Virus record (IMG/VR): IMGVR_UViG_3300046327_000189 | Coordinates: 1-42,527 of that record | DNA from: a virus | Strand: one strand, 5' to 3' | Length of the DNA: 42,527 nt | Part shown: piece by piece, positions 16,006-25,148 of the stretch | Position numbering within the stretch: position 1 is the stretch's first letter | Layout of the letters: the number at the start of each line of letters is the position of its first letter | Notes under the pieces: generated by a model | Database searches by the model: none | Seen by the model: only the letters and a program-made list of their open reading frames with translations | What the model was told of the DNA's origin: nothing | Made by a program: the position numbers and the translations under genes

Positions 16006-16779
16006 ATGGCACTTGATCTGAGTAAATTGACTCAATTGAAGCAACAAATTGAGGAAAAACAAAGTGACTCCTCGGTTATTTACCTTAACCAAATTGGTAA
16101 GGATGGAAAACAAAAAGAGGTGTATTTTTTGATGCTTGACGTAACAGAAAAGCATGACGGTTTATTTTGTCAGCCTGAATATAGCTGGTTTTTTGATGGG
16201 GAGCGTGTCCTGTCCCCAAGCTCCGTTGGTTTGCCTTGTGCTGGTCGTGATCTTTGGGATGAAATTCAGCAACTTCGTTCAAACCCACAAATTAAAGAGA
16301 TTTTGAAAGATTTCAAATCTTTCAATTTTTCTGAATCCTATGTCTTTCCTGTGATTGAACTGGAATGGGACGGGAAAGCTTTCCTTTCCAAGGGATTGAA
16401 ATTTGCTGTTGCAACTCCCTCAATGATCATCCAGATTAATGGTATGATTCAAAGCCCAATGGCTGATCCAGAGGATTGGACTAAGTACATCATTCGCTGT
16501 TATAGCGAGCCAAAACCCGGTAATCAGAACGGTCGTAACTATTTCTTTGAACAGAGTAAGAAAACTTACACTCTCACTGAGGTTGAATTGGCTGCTCTGG
16601 CTGAGGTTGACATGGTGAAGAGTGTGAAAGATCGGATGGATACTTCTGAGTACTGTGAGGCTATGCTTCGTTGGAAATTTGAAGGTGCTGACAAACCTGT
16701 GAAAGCTGGTGAAACTCCTAAGCAAGAAATTGCTAAGCCTAAATCCTCTCTGGCTGCTGCCCTCGCAAAGAAATCCTAA
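16006..16779 (+). CDS. Candidate ssDNA-binding protein (unrecognised family)
   Basis: A 257-residue soluble protein, not recognised from sequence. It has its own strong promoter, an A-rich leader and a hairpin after its stop codon, so it should be made in quantity. It lies directly after the DNA polymerase. The central region alternates beta-strand-like segments (SYVFPVIELEWDGKAFLSKG, FAVATPSMIIQ), and the tail is a flexible Lys/Ala/Pro stretch. Position and likely abundance suggest a gp32 or gp2.5 analogue, but the tail is basic rather than acidic, which speaks against a classical SSB. Treat the role as a guess. Confidence 0.55.
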   Translation: MALDLSKLTQLKQQIEEKQSDSSVIYLNQIGKDGKQKEVYFLMLDVTEKHDGLFCQPEYSWFFDGERVLSPSSVGLPCAGRDLWDEIQQLRSNPQIKEILKDFKSFNFSESYVFPVIELEWDGKAFLSKGLKFAVATPSMIIQINGMIQSPMADPEDWTKYIIRCYSEPKPGNQNGRNYFFEQSKKTYTLTEVELAALAEVDMVKSVKDRMDTSEYCEAMLRWKFEGADKPVKAGETPKQEIAKPKSSLAAALAKKS

Positions 16780-16802
16780 TTAACCGTTTGATTACGTCAA
16801 CA

Positions 16803-16835
16803 CAGGGGCAGGGAGTAAACTTGCCCCTGAACATT
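16803..16835 (+). terminator. GC-rich hairpin after the 16006 gene
   Basis: CAGGGGCA (16803-16810) pairs with TGCCCCTG (16822-16829), followed by AACATTTTTATT. The T-run is short and set off by a few bases, so it may be a partial terminator or mRNA 3' stabiliser rather than a full stop before the next gene. Confidence 0.55.
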
Positions 16836-16841
16836 TTTATT

Positions 16842-17408
16842 ATGAAAGATGGTACTCAATTTAATGGGCATTGGGAAAAAATTGACAACAAGATTTGCTT
16901 TGTTGTTGATTCTCCAACATACGCAGCACTTGAGTTAGAAGATCAGATCGGAAAAGGCACCCAAGGACTAGCAACTAAGAAAGCTTTTTCACTTCGTTCT
17001 AATGAGCAGAACAGATTATACTGGGGAGCTATTGTTCGTCAAGTAATGAAATACCATAAGGAAAACGGTGAAATTTGGACAGAGGGCGAAATTCACGAAT
17101 ACAATTTATATAAGATATTCGGTATACGTCCTACATTAGTGGTGAAGGGTTCTATTGTTTTTGAAACCCTTCAGCCTAGTGTTGAATTTCTTAAACTTAA
17201 AATGAAAGAACAGGGGCATGACCCCAGCATCTTGGCAAATGTTAAGCCAAGGAGTTCTCAATTTGACACTATTTGGTTTTCCCTTCTTGTTGAGATGTGT
17301 ATTCAGCATTACGCTGAGGTATTTGGTTACGAACTTAAATTAAAAGTAGATGAGACAGCCACAAGGGTTGACCCAAATCAACTCAGAATTTCCAAAAAAT
17401 CTAGTTGA
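16842..17408 (+). CDS. NinB-like recombination protein
   Basis: 188 residues from the ATG at 16842. The frame is open further upstream to a TTG at 16788, but that would run through the hairpin and is rejected. The segment RSNEQNRLYWGAIVRQVMKY, followed by an acidic stretch and IHEYNLYKIFG, resembles the NinB/Orf family, which binds ssDNA and helps phage recombination. It sits between a candidate ssDNA-binding protein and a 5'-3' exonuclease, which fits. The similarity was judged by eye only. Confidence 0.55.
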   Translation: MKDGTQFNGHWEKIDNKICFVVDSPTYAALELEDQIGKGTQGLATKKAFSLRSNEQNRLYWGAIVRQVMKYHKENGEIWTEGEIHEYNLYKIFGIRPTLVVKGSIVFETLQPSVEFLKLKMKEQGHDPSILANVKPRSSQFDTIWFSLLVEMCIQHYAEVFGYELKLKVDETATRVDPNQLRISKKSS

Positions 17409-17691
17409 GGCTTTAAAAATAGCTATAGAGTCAGCCAACGCTGCTGCATCAATGAACTTAGATTTAGGTAAAATTGAAACAGTTATTGAGGCTCTATTAG
17501 GTGCTGCTATATTCTCAGGATTAGCTGTACCCTGCTTAAATAAATATTTTGTCAAAAACTATGTAGATGCTAGTCCTCACTCTGGGATGTTATTCATACA
17601 TAAAGCAGAAGATCAGGCTTTCTTTATAGCGTCTTCATTCATTAACTCATTAAATTTCAAAGAACATGCTGCCAGAATACTTGGTCGTTGA
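17350..17691 (+). CDS. Unknown small protein
   Basis: A 113-residue protein overlapping the NinB-like gene by 59 bases at its start and the exonuclease gene by 26 bases at its end. It has a helical N-terminal half and a moderately hydrophobic segment (IEALLGAAIFSGLAVPCL). The long 5' overlap leaves the start uncertain; the in-frame Met at 17452 is an alternative. Function unknown. Confidence 0.55.
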   Translation: MRQPQGLTQINSEFPKNLVEALKIAIESANAAASMNLDLGKIETVIEALLGAAIFSGLAVPCLNKYFVKNYVDASPHSGMLFIHKAEDQAFFIASSFINSLNFKEHAARILGR

Positions 17692-18526
17692 TTCATCCTG
17701 TTTGTTAATGGCTAATTACTACGTTCAGAGAAAGTATGTTTCTGAGGAACAACTTACTGCTGAGTTTTTAGCTGATCTAACAATACGAGCTGTACAAAAT
17801 CTACAGGCCAGACTGATTGGAATTAGCAATGTCAAGGTAGTTTTAGTTCACGATATTGGTAAGTCTTTTCGTTATCGGCTATTTCCAGAATACAAGGCAG
17901 GTCGTCCTGACCATGAGCACTACAAGTCAATCAAGATGGATGCTATTCGCTTGATTGGTGAGAAGTCCACTATTATTAATTTTGGGGTAGACGGTCTTGA
18001 GGCTGATGATCTGGCCTATTTGATGTCTACCCAATTATCAGATTGCTGGTTTGTCTCTAATGATAATGACTGGAAAACGATTTTGCGTCATCCAGCTCAA
18101 CGATTCTACAAATACACAAATCCAGTAGGTTGGTTTCAACTAACTAGCCTAGATCGTAGGGAATTGGTTGAGCCGATAATGGAAAAGATTTTGTTGGGAT
18201 GTAAATCAGATAAAATCCCCTCAGTAATTAAGCCATCACAATTTAAAAAGATTGATTGGTTTGAATTGTTAGATGTTGTGGCTGATGAGATTGTTACAGG
18301 TGAATCTATTAACTACCAATGGTTTTTTGATCGTGCTTTATCTGAGAAGCAATTAGCGCAAGAAGAACTACTTGATGAGTTGTACGATAGGGCCGATAGA
18401 AATTGGCGTTTGACTTTCTACAGTTGGGGTAATTACATTGATTATGTTAGAGGTGAAGCTTTAGAAGAATTTGTTGAAAAGTTTTCAGAGTTTTTTGGTA
18501 AAAAATTTGATGAGGATGCAGCTTAA
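17666..18526 (+). CDS. 5'-3' exonuclease / flap endonuclease
   Basis: A 286-residue FEN-family nuclease, which removes RNA primers and 5' flaps (as T4 RNase H or the 5' nuclease of Pol I). Visible motifs: VVDSSCLL near the N-terminus (metal-binding Asp), RYRLFPEYKAGRPDHE (helical arch and basic residues), GLEADDLAYLMS (metal ligands) and SNDNDWKTIL (further Asp pair). The later helix-hairpin region is less clear. This activity is not fused to the phage polymerase, so a separate gene makes sense. Confidence 0.85.
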   Translation: MLPEYLVVDSSCLLMANYYVQRKYVSEEQLTAEFLADLTIRAVQNLQARLIGISNVKVVLVHDIGKSFRYRLFPEYKAGRPDHEHYKSIKMDAIRLIGEKSTIINFGVDGLEADDLAYLMSTQLSDCWFVSNDNDWKTILRHPAQRFYKYTNPVGWFQLTSLDRRELVEPIMEKILLGCKSDKIPSVIKPSQFKKIDWFELLDVVADEIVTGESINYQWFFDRALSEKQLAQEELLDELYDRADRNWRLTFYSWGNYIDYVRGEALEEFVEKFSEFFGKKFDEDAA

Positions 18527-18956
18527 ATCTGAGTACGAAAAGCTTTTTGCATTAGAACTTCCAGAAAAAGAAGCTAGGAAATTGATATTCGATCTGCAAA
18601 AAGAGTTCCCTGAATGTAAGCTCCCCAAAAAATTACTGAATCATTACGGATTCTCTAGGAAAAACAGAAGCCCACTCTGGCACCCAAAAAAAGTCCTTAA
18701 TGACAAAGGTGAGGTAATATTTGATCCTACAAAGTACTGGGTAGCTAAGAATGAGTGTTACACAATCTCCCCAAAGATAGGAGATCGAGTAAGGGTAATG
18801 GCTAGTAAATGGGATTTAAAATCCGGGACTGGTCAATTCTACACTGGGGTTGTGATTGAGATTGGTTCTTACCGAGGGAAAAAAAGATTTTACATTCGAC
18901 CTGACTTACATAATCACAAGATTGTAGTCAGGTTTCAAACAAAAATTGAGTTATGA
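18510..18956 (+). CDS. Unknown basic protein
   Basis: About 148 residues from the ATG at 18510, which overlaps the exonuclease stop by 17 bases (another ATG lies at 18516; the frame opens earlier at 18471 but that would overlap more). Lys/Arg-rich. The C-terminal half (KIGDRVRVMASKWDLKSGTG, YTGVVIEIGSYRGKKRFYI) resembles a small beta-barrel such as an SH3 or KOW fold. No named family recognised. Confidence 0.6.
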   Translation: MRMQLKSEYEKLFALELPEKEARKLIFDLQKEFPECKLPKKLLNHYGFSRKNRSPLWHPKKVLNDKGEVIFDPTKYWVAKNECYTISPKIGDRVRVMASKWDLKSGTGQFYTGVVIEIGSYRGKKRFYIRPDLHNHKIVVRFQTKIEL

Positions 18957-19408
18957 GAGTACTAATTGAAACATATTGTGGTTGGGAAATTTACTTTGAT
19001 ACTGATTCAGAGAGTTTCTACTGTGTGTCGGATCATTATGATGTTGACAAAACCAGAAAAAGCTTTACCTCTGTAAAGAAGTGGATTGATGATTTCATTA
19101 AAGAAAATCAGACATTCAAACCATTTGTGATTGAGGCTTTGCCCAATATGTATGGTGATGGTATCTTAACTGTGATAGGTATTAGAAAGGATGGTAATTT
19201 CATGGTGCAGGATGCCAAAGGCAACAAGAAACAACTGAGCCACCACGATGATAAGAAATATATCCTAAGAGCACCAGAATGTGATATTCACCGAGAAATG
19301 GCGGCTATGTTGGAGCTAGAAATACAAGCACTTAGAAAGCAACAAAAAGAGGTATTAGCCAAAGTTAGTGGGGTGAGTTTGGTAGAGTACAAAAAGACTT
19401 TAATCTAA
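18953..19408 (+). CDS. Unknown protein
   Basis: A 151-residue protein overlapping the preceding gene by 4 bases. The N-terminal part (GWEIYFDTDSESFYCVSDHY) and the short helical C-terminus (MLELEIQALRKQQKEVLAKV) suggest a beta-rich domain followed by a coiled coil. Just ahead of the SbcD/SbcC pair it could assist that complex, but there is no direct evidence. Confidence 0.6.
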   Translation: MRVLIETYCGWEIYFDTDSESFYCVSDHYDVDKTRKSFTSVKKWIDDFIKENQTFKPFVIEALPNMYGDGILTVIGIRKDGNFMVQDAKGNKKQLSHHDDKKYILRAPECDIHREMAAMLELEIQALRKQQKEVLAKVSGVSLVEYKKTLI

Positions 19409-19420
19409 AACTAAGCAGCA

Positions 19421-20329
19421 ATGAAACTAATATTTTTCTCTGATCTTCATTTAGGAACTGGCGTACTCAAAGCTCAAGATGGTACTCGTAAAGATATGCT
19501 GTATTTAGGTTTGGCTATACTTTACCAAGTCCTAGAGACAGCAAGAACACATAGGGCTAAAGTCATTTTTGGCGGTGATTGGTTTGATCAACCTTTGAAT
19601 GTGAATATTGATGCTTTGAATTGGTCAATTGAGCGTTTAAATGAATTTCCAGATGTTGAGATTTTTGCGATTTCTGGGAACCATGATTTAGCCACAAAAG
19701 CTCTATTTAATCCTGATGACGAGGGTGATTATCTTTACCCTAAAACTTCTTTATGGAGTCTTGATCAAGCCTGTCATAACTTTAATCTAATGGACAATCA
19801 AAAGTTTGCCATGAATTTTGGTACTACTTTGTGGTTTGTGCCTTATTTCAACTCTGGGCAGGACTTTAATGACTATTTGGATTATATTTTACATAGGTAT
19901 CAGAGCCGTGATATGACTAGAAATATCTTAGTCATGCATCAAACCCCTCAAGGTAATGCCCTTAACCTCCCGCCTGATGTAGATTTGGATGGGTATAAGT
20001 TTGATTGGGTGATGTGTGGGCATATCCATAAGCCTAGTCAAGACAGTAACCTCATCGTAATGGGTAATCCTTATCAACATGACGCTGGGGACTTTGGTCA
20101 GGATAAGTTCATTTACCTCTACGATACTCAAGATGACAGTTGGGAACCTATTAAGTTGAATTATCCAGAAGTTGCTCAGTCTGTAGCTTCTTTACAAGGG
20201 GTTGTAGTTCTTACTGAAAATACTGAAGAATTGACTGAAGTTTATCAAACAAACGATAAGGTACAAATACTTGGTGAATACTGTGGTGATAACTCTCTTC
20301 TTGAATACATCAAATCATACCTACAATGA
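19421..20329 (+). CDS. sbcD: SbcD-like nuclease subunit (gp47/Mre11 family)
   Basis: A 302-residue metallophosphoesterase with all main motifs: FSDLHLG (DxH), FGGDWFD (GDxxD), SGNHD (GNHD), LVMHQTPQGN and MCGHIHKP (GHxH). In T4 the gp46/gp47 pair resects double-strand ends and is needed for recombination-dependent replication. The SbcC-like gene follows with a 4-base overlap, so the two are translationally coupled. It is shorter than E. coli SbcD (400 residues), as phage versions tend to be. Confidence 0.9.
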   Translation: MKLIFFSDLHLGTGVLKAQDGTRKDMLYLGLAILYQVLETARTHRAKVIFGGDWFDQPLNVNIDALNWSIERLNEFPDVEIFAISGNHDLATKALFNPDDEGDYLYPKTSLWSLDQACHNFNLMDNQKFAMNFGTTLWFVPYFNSGQDFNDYLDYILHRYQSRDMTRNILVMHQTPQGNALNLPPDVDLDGYKFDWVMCGHIHKPSQDSNLIVMGNPYQHDAGDFGQDKFIYLYDTQDDSWEPIKLNYPEVAQSVASLQGVVVLTENTEELTEVYQTNDKVQILGEYCGDNSLLEYIKSYLQ

Positions 20330-22104
20330 TTTTCACTTACGTTTCAATAAAAGGATTTCGTTCATTCAAGAACAAAGTGGTTTTTGATCTGGATGATACA
20401 GGTATCCATCAAGTTATTGGTAAAAATGGTGCTGGCAAGACTTCATTGTTTGAAGCAATGTTTTGGTGTCTTTATGGAGAGTCCTTGAAGACTGGTTCAG
20501 TGGTTGAAAGTCAATCTGGTGAACCCATTGAAGTTTCTTTACATTTTGTATTGAATGATAACTCCTACCAAGTTACTAGAAATTCAAAAGAGTTACTTTT
20601 ACTTGAGAATAGAGTAAACCAAGGGCTGTACAAAAAGGACACTCAGCAGCGAATTATTGATGTGTTGGGACTTACTCCTATGCAGTTTCTAAACTCGGTG
20701 CTGATGGCTCAACGTGGGGTCAGAATAGCTGATTATTCTGAGAAGGAAAGACGTGAATTTTTCGAGACTTTGTTTGAGTTGGATTGGGTTGATCAGTTGG
20801 GTGAAAAAGTAAAACAAAAGTCTCAAGAACTCAATACGGCTCTAGCAGTTCAAAAATCCAAACTAGAGTCCCTAAATCGGGAACTAGAGAATTTAAGACT
20901 TGAGGGGGGTACAGTCCAGCAACGCAAAGAAGTTTTTGAGGCAGAGCAAGCTGACATCTTGGTGCGTTTGGAAACTGAGCATCGTCTTTGTTTGGCTGAG
21001 TTGAGGAATCATGTAAATTCTGAACCTCAGCATGAGACTATTGATACTTCAGAGTACGAGGAAACTTTAGAACAGGCGAAAAAAGAACTTGAGCTAGTAA
21101 AGTCTGAAGTTAATCAATTAGGCACTAAAGTCAAGTTAAAGGAGCAGGAATTAGCTAATCATCATAGGAATGTGCCGAAAGAACCTGAAACTACTTGTCC
21201 TAAGTGTGGGCAAAGTACAGTTGATGAGCAGGTTTGGGCTGATTTGAACGAAAAATACTTACGCGAATACGCCACTTGGAGACTAGTAGGGGAATCTATT
21301 ATGTCTGATTGGCCTAGTGGAGATATAATCAATCAATTCTCTGAGAAAAGAAGTAAGCTTGAGTATTTGATTAATGAGTATCAAGGCTACATTATTAATG
21401 TTGACAGGCTTAGACAAGAGTTTGATCAGAAACATAATCGCTGGGCTTTAGAAACTGCTAAGTTAGAAGCAAAAACCGTAGCTGCTGAACAAGCTGTAGA
21501 TAGACATAAAAACGCCCCAAAACCTAATTTTGTACAATGGCTTGCAGACCTAGCTGAAAAATTATACTCTGCTCAGGTTGCTATTGAAGAATGCCAAAAT
21601 GATATTTTGGAAATCGAAACTGAAAAAGTAAAAGCTGATTATTGGGTAAAGTCTTTAGGGGTGAATGCTCTTAAATCCCACATTACTCAGTCTTATTTCC
21701 AAAAACTCAATCAATACATCAGTTATTATGGTCAACTTTTTGGCTTTGGTTTGAGATTTTCGATGGATTTGTCGAAAAAGTTGACAAAAAGTGAGCTGGA
21801 AATTTGGCGATTAACCGGAGATAGTGTACCTTATGGCAATCTTTCAGGGGGAGAAAAAGCTAGGGTTGAACTTGCCCTCCAACTTGCCTTAGCTAAATTG
21901 ATTGCTCCAAAAGCTTCTTTGATAATCTTTGATGAATCCATGATAGGACTAGACCAAGATGGTCTTGATTCTATCCGGGAAATCTTCACACAGATTTCCA
22001 AGGATAAAGCAGTTTACTTTATCAGTCATTTGAACGAAAGTCACTTATACACAAACACAATTGAGGTCGTAAAGACTGAGGACGGATCAAAAATAATTCG
22101 ATGA
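20326..22104 (+). CDS. sbcC: SbcC-like ATPase subunit (gp46/Rad50 family)
   Basis: A 592-residue ABC-type SMC-like ATPase. Walker A is GKNGAGKT (residues 32-39). Two coiled-coil arms flank a zinc hook, CPKCGQ at residues 291-296. Signature NLSGGEKARVELALQLALA and Walker B LIIFDESMIGLD follow, then FISHLNES as the switch His. The arms are short for the family, giving a total close to T4 gp46 (560 residues). It works with the nuclease encoded just upstream. Confidence 0.9.
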   Translation: MIFTYVSIKGFRSFKNKVVFDLDDTGIHQVIGKNGAGKTSLFEAMFWCLYGESLKTGSVVESQSGEPIEVSLHFVLNDNSYQVTRNSKELLLLENRVNQGLYKKDTQQRIIDVLGLTPMQFLNSVLMAQRGVRIADYSEKERREFFETLFELDWVDQLGEKVKQKSQELNTALAVQKSKLESLNRELENLRLEGGTVQQRKEVFEAEQADILVRLETEHRLCLAELRNHVNSEPQHETIDTSEYEETLEQAKKELELVKSEVNQLGTKVKLKEQELANHHRNVPKEPETTCPKCGQSTVDEQVWADLNEKYLREYATWRLVGESIMSDWPSGDIINQFSEKRSKLEYLINEYQGYIINVDRLRQEFDQKHNRWALETAKLEAKTVAAEQAVDRHKNAPKPNFVQWLADLAEKLYSAQVAIEECQNDILEIETEKVKADYWVKSLGVNALKSHITQSYFQKLNQYISYYGQLFGFGLRFSMDLSKKLTKSELEIWRLTGDSVPYGNLSGGEKARVELALQLALAKLIAPKASLIIFDESMIGLDQDGLDSIREIFTQISKDKAVYFISHLNESHLYTNTIEVVKTEDGSKIIR

Positions 22105-22469
22105 AAAAACATACTAAAGTCTACATAGACCACTTCTATGGAGGTGATTCAACTGATATTTGTTGTGAGATTTGCAAGGTAATGCATGGAGATCATACTA
22201 GATCAGTGGATGTTCATCACATTGGTGGAAGGGGTCAGGGAGGTTCAAAGTTACTTGATCGACCAGAAAAGCTTATGGCTCTTTGCCGGGATCACCATGA
22301 TGCTTGTGAAGCTGGTTTTATAGATGATAATGCTCAGATAACTATCCACATTGATTTTGCAAATGAGAATTGCACTCCTATTAATGAGGATATTGCTTGG
22401 TTGACACTGCAAGAAATGACTGAGAAATTCAAGCAAGGAACTTTAGAAACTTATAAATTTGAAGTGTGA
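22101..22469 (+). CDS. Small HNH-type nuclease domain protein
   Basis: A 122-residue protein with a compact HNH/zinc motif: CCEICK, then VDVHHIGGRGQGG and LMALCRDHHDACE. The two Cys pairs and the HH dyad fit HNH endonucleases that bind a structural zinc. It overlaps the SbcC gene by 4 bases. In phages such proteins can be recombination endonucleases (similar in role to T4 gp49) or homing nucleases; its operon position beside sbcCD favours a recombination or packaging function. Confidence 0.75.
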   Translation: MKKHTKVYIDHFYGGDSTDICCEICKVMHGDHTRSVDVHHIGGRGQGGSKLLDRPEKLMALCRDHHDACEAGFIDDNAQITIHIDFANENCTPINEDIAWLTLQEMTEKFKQGTLETYKFEV

Positions 22470-22714
22470 TGGAATTTCCAAAATATATCTACTCAGCAAA
22501 GCCGGACGCAGCCTCAAAGATTAAGGTCTGGGAATTTGTTAAACAAGTATCTGGTACTATTGCTGAGTACAAGAACCAATACCATGAGGTTATTCATACT
22601 GATGTGGTTAGGTTACCGTGGAGTGCCCTCAAATTAACCAAAAATGAGGTGATTGATGAGCTTCAAGCCAAACTTCAGAAACGGATTGATTATTTAGAAA
22701 AACAAAGAGACTAA
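22469..22714 (+). CDS. Small unknown protein, paralog of the next gene
   Basis: 81 residues from the ATG at 22469 (the frame also has a GTG just upstream). The segment YSAKPDAASKIKVWEFVKQ resembles YSVKPKGTILIWKFVRK in the next gene, and both end in a Lys-rich helix, so the two look like an old tandem duplication. Function unknown. It overlaps the HNH gene by one base. Confidence 0.6.
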   Translation: MEFPKYIYSAKPDAASKIKVWEFVKQVSGTIAEYKNQYHEVIHTDVVRLPWSALKLTKNEVIDELQAKLQKRIDYLEKQRD

Positions 22715-22998
22715 TGGCTAATACTAAAATTTACTACTCAGTAAAACCTAAAGGCACTATCCTTATTTGGAAGTTTGTCAGAAAATGGGAAGCTGGTATT
22801 TTTGCCACTAATGGTAAAATTCTTCAAAACCAGTATAAGTCAGAGGTCATTATCTATGATAAACCCCACCCATTACCTAAAGGATTTTTTGAGGATGTTT
22901 CTAAGTTTATAAGTCATCTTCAAGATAATTTTGAAAAATACGGCAAAATTAGTCGTATTGCTTTGAGAAACAAAATTCAAGAACTAGAAAAAAGATAG
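22714..22998 (+). CDS. Small unknown protein, paralog of the previous gene
   Basis: A 94-residue protein with the same order of blocks as its neighbour: YxVKP, a tryptophan-containing basic segment, NQY, then a C-terminal helix. It starts in a TAATG overlap with the previous stop and ends 4 bases before the Dda-like helicase gene. Confidence 0.6.
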   Translation: MANTKIYYSVKPKGTILIWKFVRKWEAGIFATNGKILQNQYKSEVIIYDKPHPLPKGFFEDVSKFISHLQDNFEKYGKISRIALRNKIQELEKR

Positions 22999-23002
22999 AC
23001 TA

Positions 23003-24313
23003 ATGTTGAATGAGCAGCAACAAAAAGCACAAGACATAATCCTTGATCATGTAAAAGGTCAAGATGATTTCAAATATGTCTACGTTACCGGAGCAGCAGG
23101 AACCGGGAAAACTTACCTTGTAGGAGATACGATGAATAAACTTAGAGGTTATTCTATTTGTATCTCAGCCCCCACACAAAGAGCAGTAGCAGAACTCAAG
23201 AAAAAATCCCCTGCTACTGATGGGGCAAGGACTGTCCATTCTCTGCTAGGTCTAAGGGATGATGAAAACAGTTTTGATTTGAATTTTATTCAACAAGCTC
23301 AGGTAGCTATTCAACAATATGACATTATCTTCATTGATGAGTCATCCATGTTGAACCATGACTTATTTGACGCTTTGATCGCATATAAGGGAGATACAAA
23401 ACTGATCTTTATTGGGGATGTTGAGCAATTAGCTCCTGTTGAGGGAGGTCAGCCAGACATCTTTGTTGATAGTGCTGATGCTCAAGGTGTTAGACTTACA
23501 AAAATTGAACGTCAGGCAAATGGTTCCCCAATAATTGATCTTGCAACTCATTTTTTGACTACTTTGGATTTTCCAGAAGAGTTTGTTTACAATGTTAATG
23601 AATCTGGGGGTACTTACATAGCCAGCTCTAAAGAGGAAGGTGATCGACAATTCATCAAGGATAAGATCAACGAATTGTTCTCTAGTAGTGAATATGCAGC
23701 CAATCCGAGTTATGCAAAAATCGCATGTGCTACCAATAAAATGGTAGCTGAGATGAACAGTTTTGTCCGTCAGGCTATTTATGGTTATGAGGCTAAGGAG
23801 AATAAAATCCTTTTTGGGGAGAAAATGATAGCTAATGGAGGTCGTCATTTAGTCGATGATAGGGTAGTTTTGGTAAACAACGACGAATTTGTTGTAAAAA
23901 GTTACCAGACTGAGATGGAAACTATTGACAATCTCCCATTCTTTTATTACCTTTGTGAAATAGCTTATACGTCTAAAGAAGGAACTGCTCAGATTCGTAT
24001 TTTACATGAGCAAAGCCAGAGTAATTACGACCGGGTAGTAGAGAAGTTTGACAAAGCTAAGAAAATGTATCCGACAAAAAGCCAAGCTTATATGGAACTT
24101 GCACGGCAATGGAAGAGTTTCTTAGCTTACTTCGCTCAGGTTGATTATGCTTATGCCTTGTCAACCCACAAACTTCAGGGCGCAACTGTTGAAAATGTAG
24201 TAGTTTTAGCAAACAATCTTCTCAGTGTCCGTCCTTGGGATTACGACACAAAACGGAGATGGATGTATACAGCAGTAACTAGGGCTAGTAAAAATGTTTA
24301 TATCATTGTTTAA
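23003..24313 (+). CDS. dda: Dda-like SF1 helicase (RecD2 group)
   Basis: A 436-residue helicase, very close in length to T4 Dda (439). Walker A VTGAAGTGKTYLV, motif Ia SAPTQRAVAELK, motif II IIFIDESSMLNHDLFDAL, motif III FIGDVEQLAPVEGG, motif V ALSTHKLQGATVENVVVL and motif VI MYTAVTRASKNVYII. Dda is a 5'-3' helicase that works at replication and recombination origins and strips proteins off DNA. It closes the replication module and follows the gp46/47-like pair, as one would expect for recombination-dependent replication. Confidence 0.85.
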   Translation: MLNEQQQKAQDIILDHVKGQDDFKYVYVTGAAGTGKTYLVGDTMNKLRGYSICISAPTQRAVAELKKKSPATDGARTVHSLLGLRDDENSFDLNFIQQAQVAIQQYDIIFIDESSMLNHDLFDALIAYKGDTKLIFIGDVEQLAPVEGGQPDIFVDSADAQGVRLTKIERQANGSPIIDLATHFLTTLDFPEEFVYNVNESGGTYIASSKEEGDRQFIKDKINELFSSSEYAANPSYAKIACATNKMVAEMNSFVRQAIYGYEAKENKILFGEKMIANGGRHLVDDRVVLVNNDEFVVKSYQTEMETIDNLPFFYYLCEIAYTSKEGTAQIRILHEQSQSNYDRVVEKFDKAKKMYPTKSQAYMELARQWKSFLAYFAQVDYAYALSTHKLQGATVENVVVLANNLLSVRPWDYDTKRRWMYTAVTRASKNVYIIV

Positions 24314-24323
24314 ACACTGTTAA

Positions 24324-24569
24324 ATGGAATGGAAACGCAAGAATGGGGAAGTCATCAAGGTTGACGATTACGATTTTTTTCAGAATGGGGCTTGGATACC
24401 AAATGCTATTAAATTTTATTTAGCTAAGTGGTTTCCAACTTTGTTGCCAGAATATGAGCAACAACGTGCTGAAGAAATTGAAAATCAACCAGATTACGAT
24501 ACTTTGTTACGCAATGTAGATATTAAGGTTAATAGGACTGATTCTATAAGAATGATTAGACAACTGTAA
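24324..24569 (+). CDS. Small acidic unknown protein
   Basis: 81 residues, no motif recognised. WKRKNGEVIKVDDYD at the start and an acidic helical middle (PEYEQQRAEEIENQPDYDTL). It follows the Dda-like gene after a short AT-rich gap and precedes the endolysin. Confidence 0.55.
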   Translation: MEWKRKNGEVIKVDDYDFFQNGAWIPNAIKFYLAKWFPTLLPEYEQQRAEEIENQPDYDTLLRNVDIKVNRTDSIRMIRQL

Positions 24570-24593
24570 AATTTTTAAATAAAAAGTTGGGAT

Positions 24594-25148
24594 ATGAGAT
24601 TAATTATTGTACTTTTGTTTTTGAGTTTAAATTTGCATGGTAAAGCTTTAGCTCCTGATTTGAGGGGTGTTCCTGAAAAACATGCTAAGTTTATTAAAAA
24701 GTATTGGGAGACTTTTGTAGCTGAGCGGGTAATTCACGGAGTCCCAGCAGCAATTTCTATGGCTCAGGCCATTTTAGAGAGTGACGCTGGTACTTCTTAC
24801 ATGGCCCAGACTTCCAATAACCATTTTGGCATTAAGGCTTGGGGGAATGAATTGACTAGGACTTATGCTACGGGTAAGAAGCTTTATTCTGAGGGGTATT
24901 TTTGTACTTACAAATCTGCTTGGTGGTCAATACGTCATCATAGCAAGTTGCTTAAAAATGAACGTTATGGTTCTATTTGGACTAAGTACGGATTGAACTA
25001 CAAAAGTGCCGCCTATCAGCTCAAAATTAGGGGTTATGCTGAGGACAAAAATTACCCTCAAAAGCTGATCAGGCTGATTGAACAGTATAAACTTTACTAT
25101 GCAGATGGTTTGACTCAACCTGTTAAAAACCCAGATGTGAAAATATGA
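24594..25148 (+). CDS. Endolysin, N-acetylglucosaminidase with signal peptide
   Basis: A 184-residue protein: a signal peptide (MRLIIVLLFLSLNLHGKA) and a FlgJ-type glucosaminidase domain with AISMAQAILESDAGTSYMAQ (catalytic Glu), NNHFGIKAW, SEGYFCTYKSAWWSIRHHS and YGLNYKSAAYQLKIRGYAED. It would cut the glycan strands of peptidoglycan between N-acetylglucosamine and N-acetylmuramic acid. The signal sequence implies export by the host Sec system, so a holin need only depolarise the membrane. It lies about 23 kb from the spanin and holin candidates, so the lysis genes are dispersed. Confidence 0.85.
   Translation: MRLIIVLLFLSLNLHGKALAPDLRGVPEKHAKFIKKYWETFVAERVIHGVPAAISMAQAILESDAGTSYMAQTSNNHFGIKAWGNELTRTYATGKKLYSEGYFCTYKSAWWSIRHHSKLLKNERYGSIWTKYGLNYKSAAYQLKIRGYAEDKNYPQKLIRLIEQYKLYYADGLTQPVKNPDVKI

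Noticed and set aside
16788-16841. Longer start (TTG at 16788) for the NinB-like protein
   Set aside because: The extra stretch is the GC-rich hairpin after the previous gene, and an ATG with a normal context follows at 16842.
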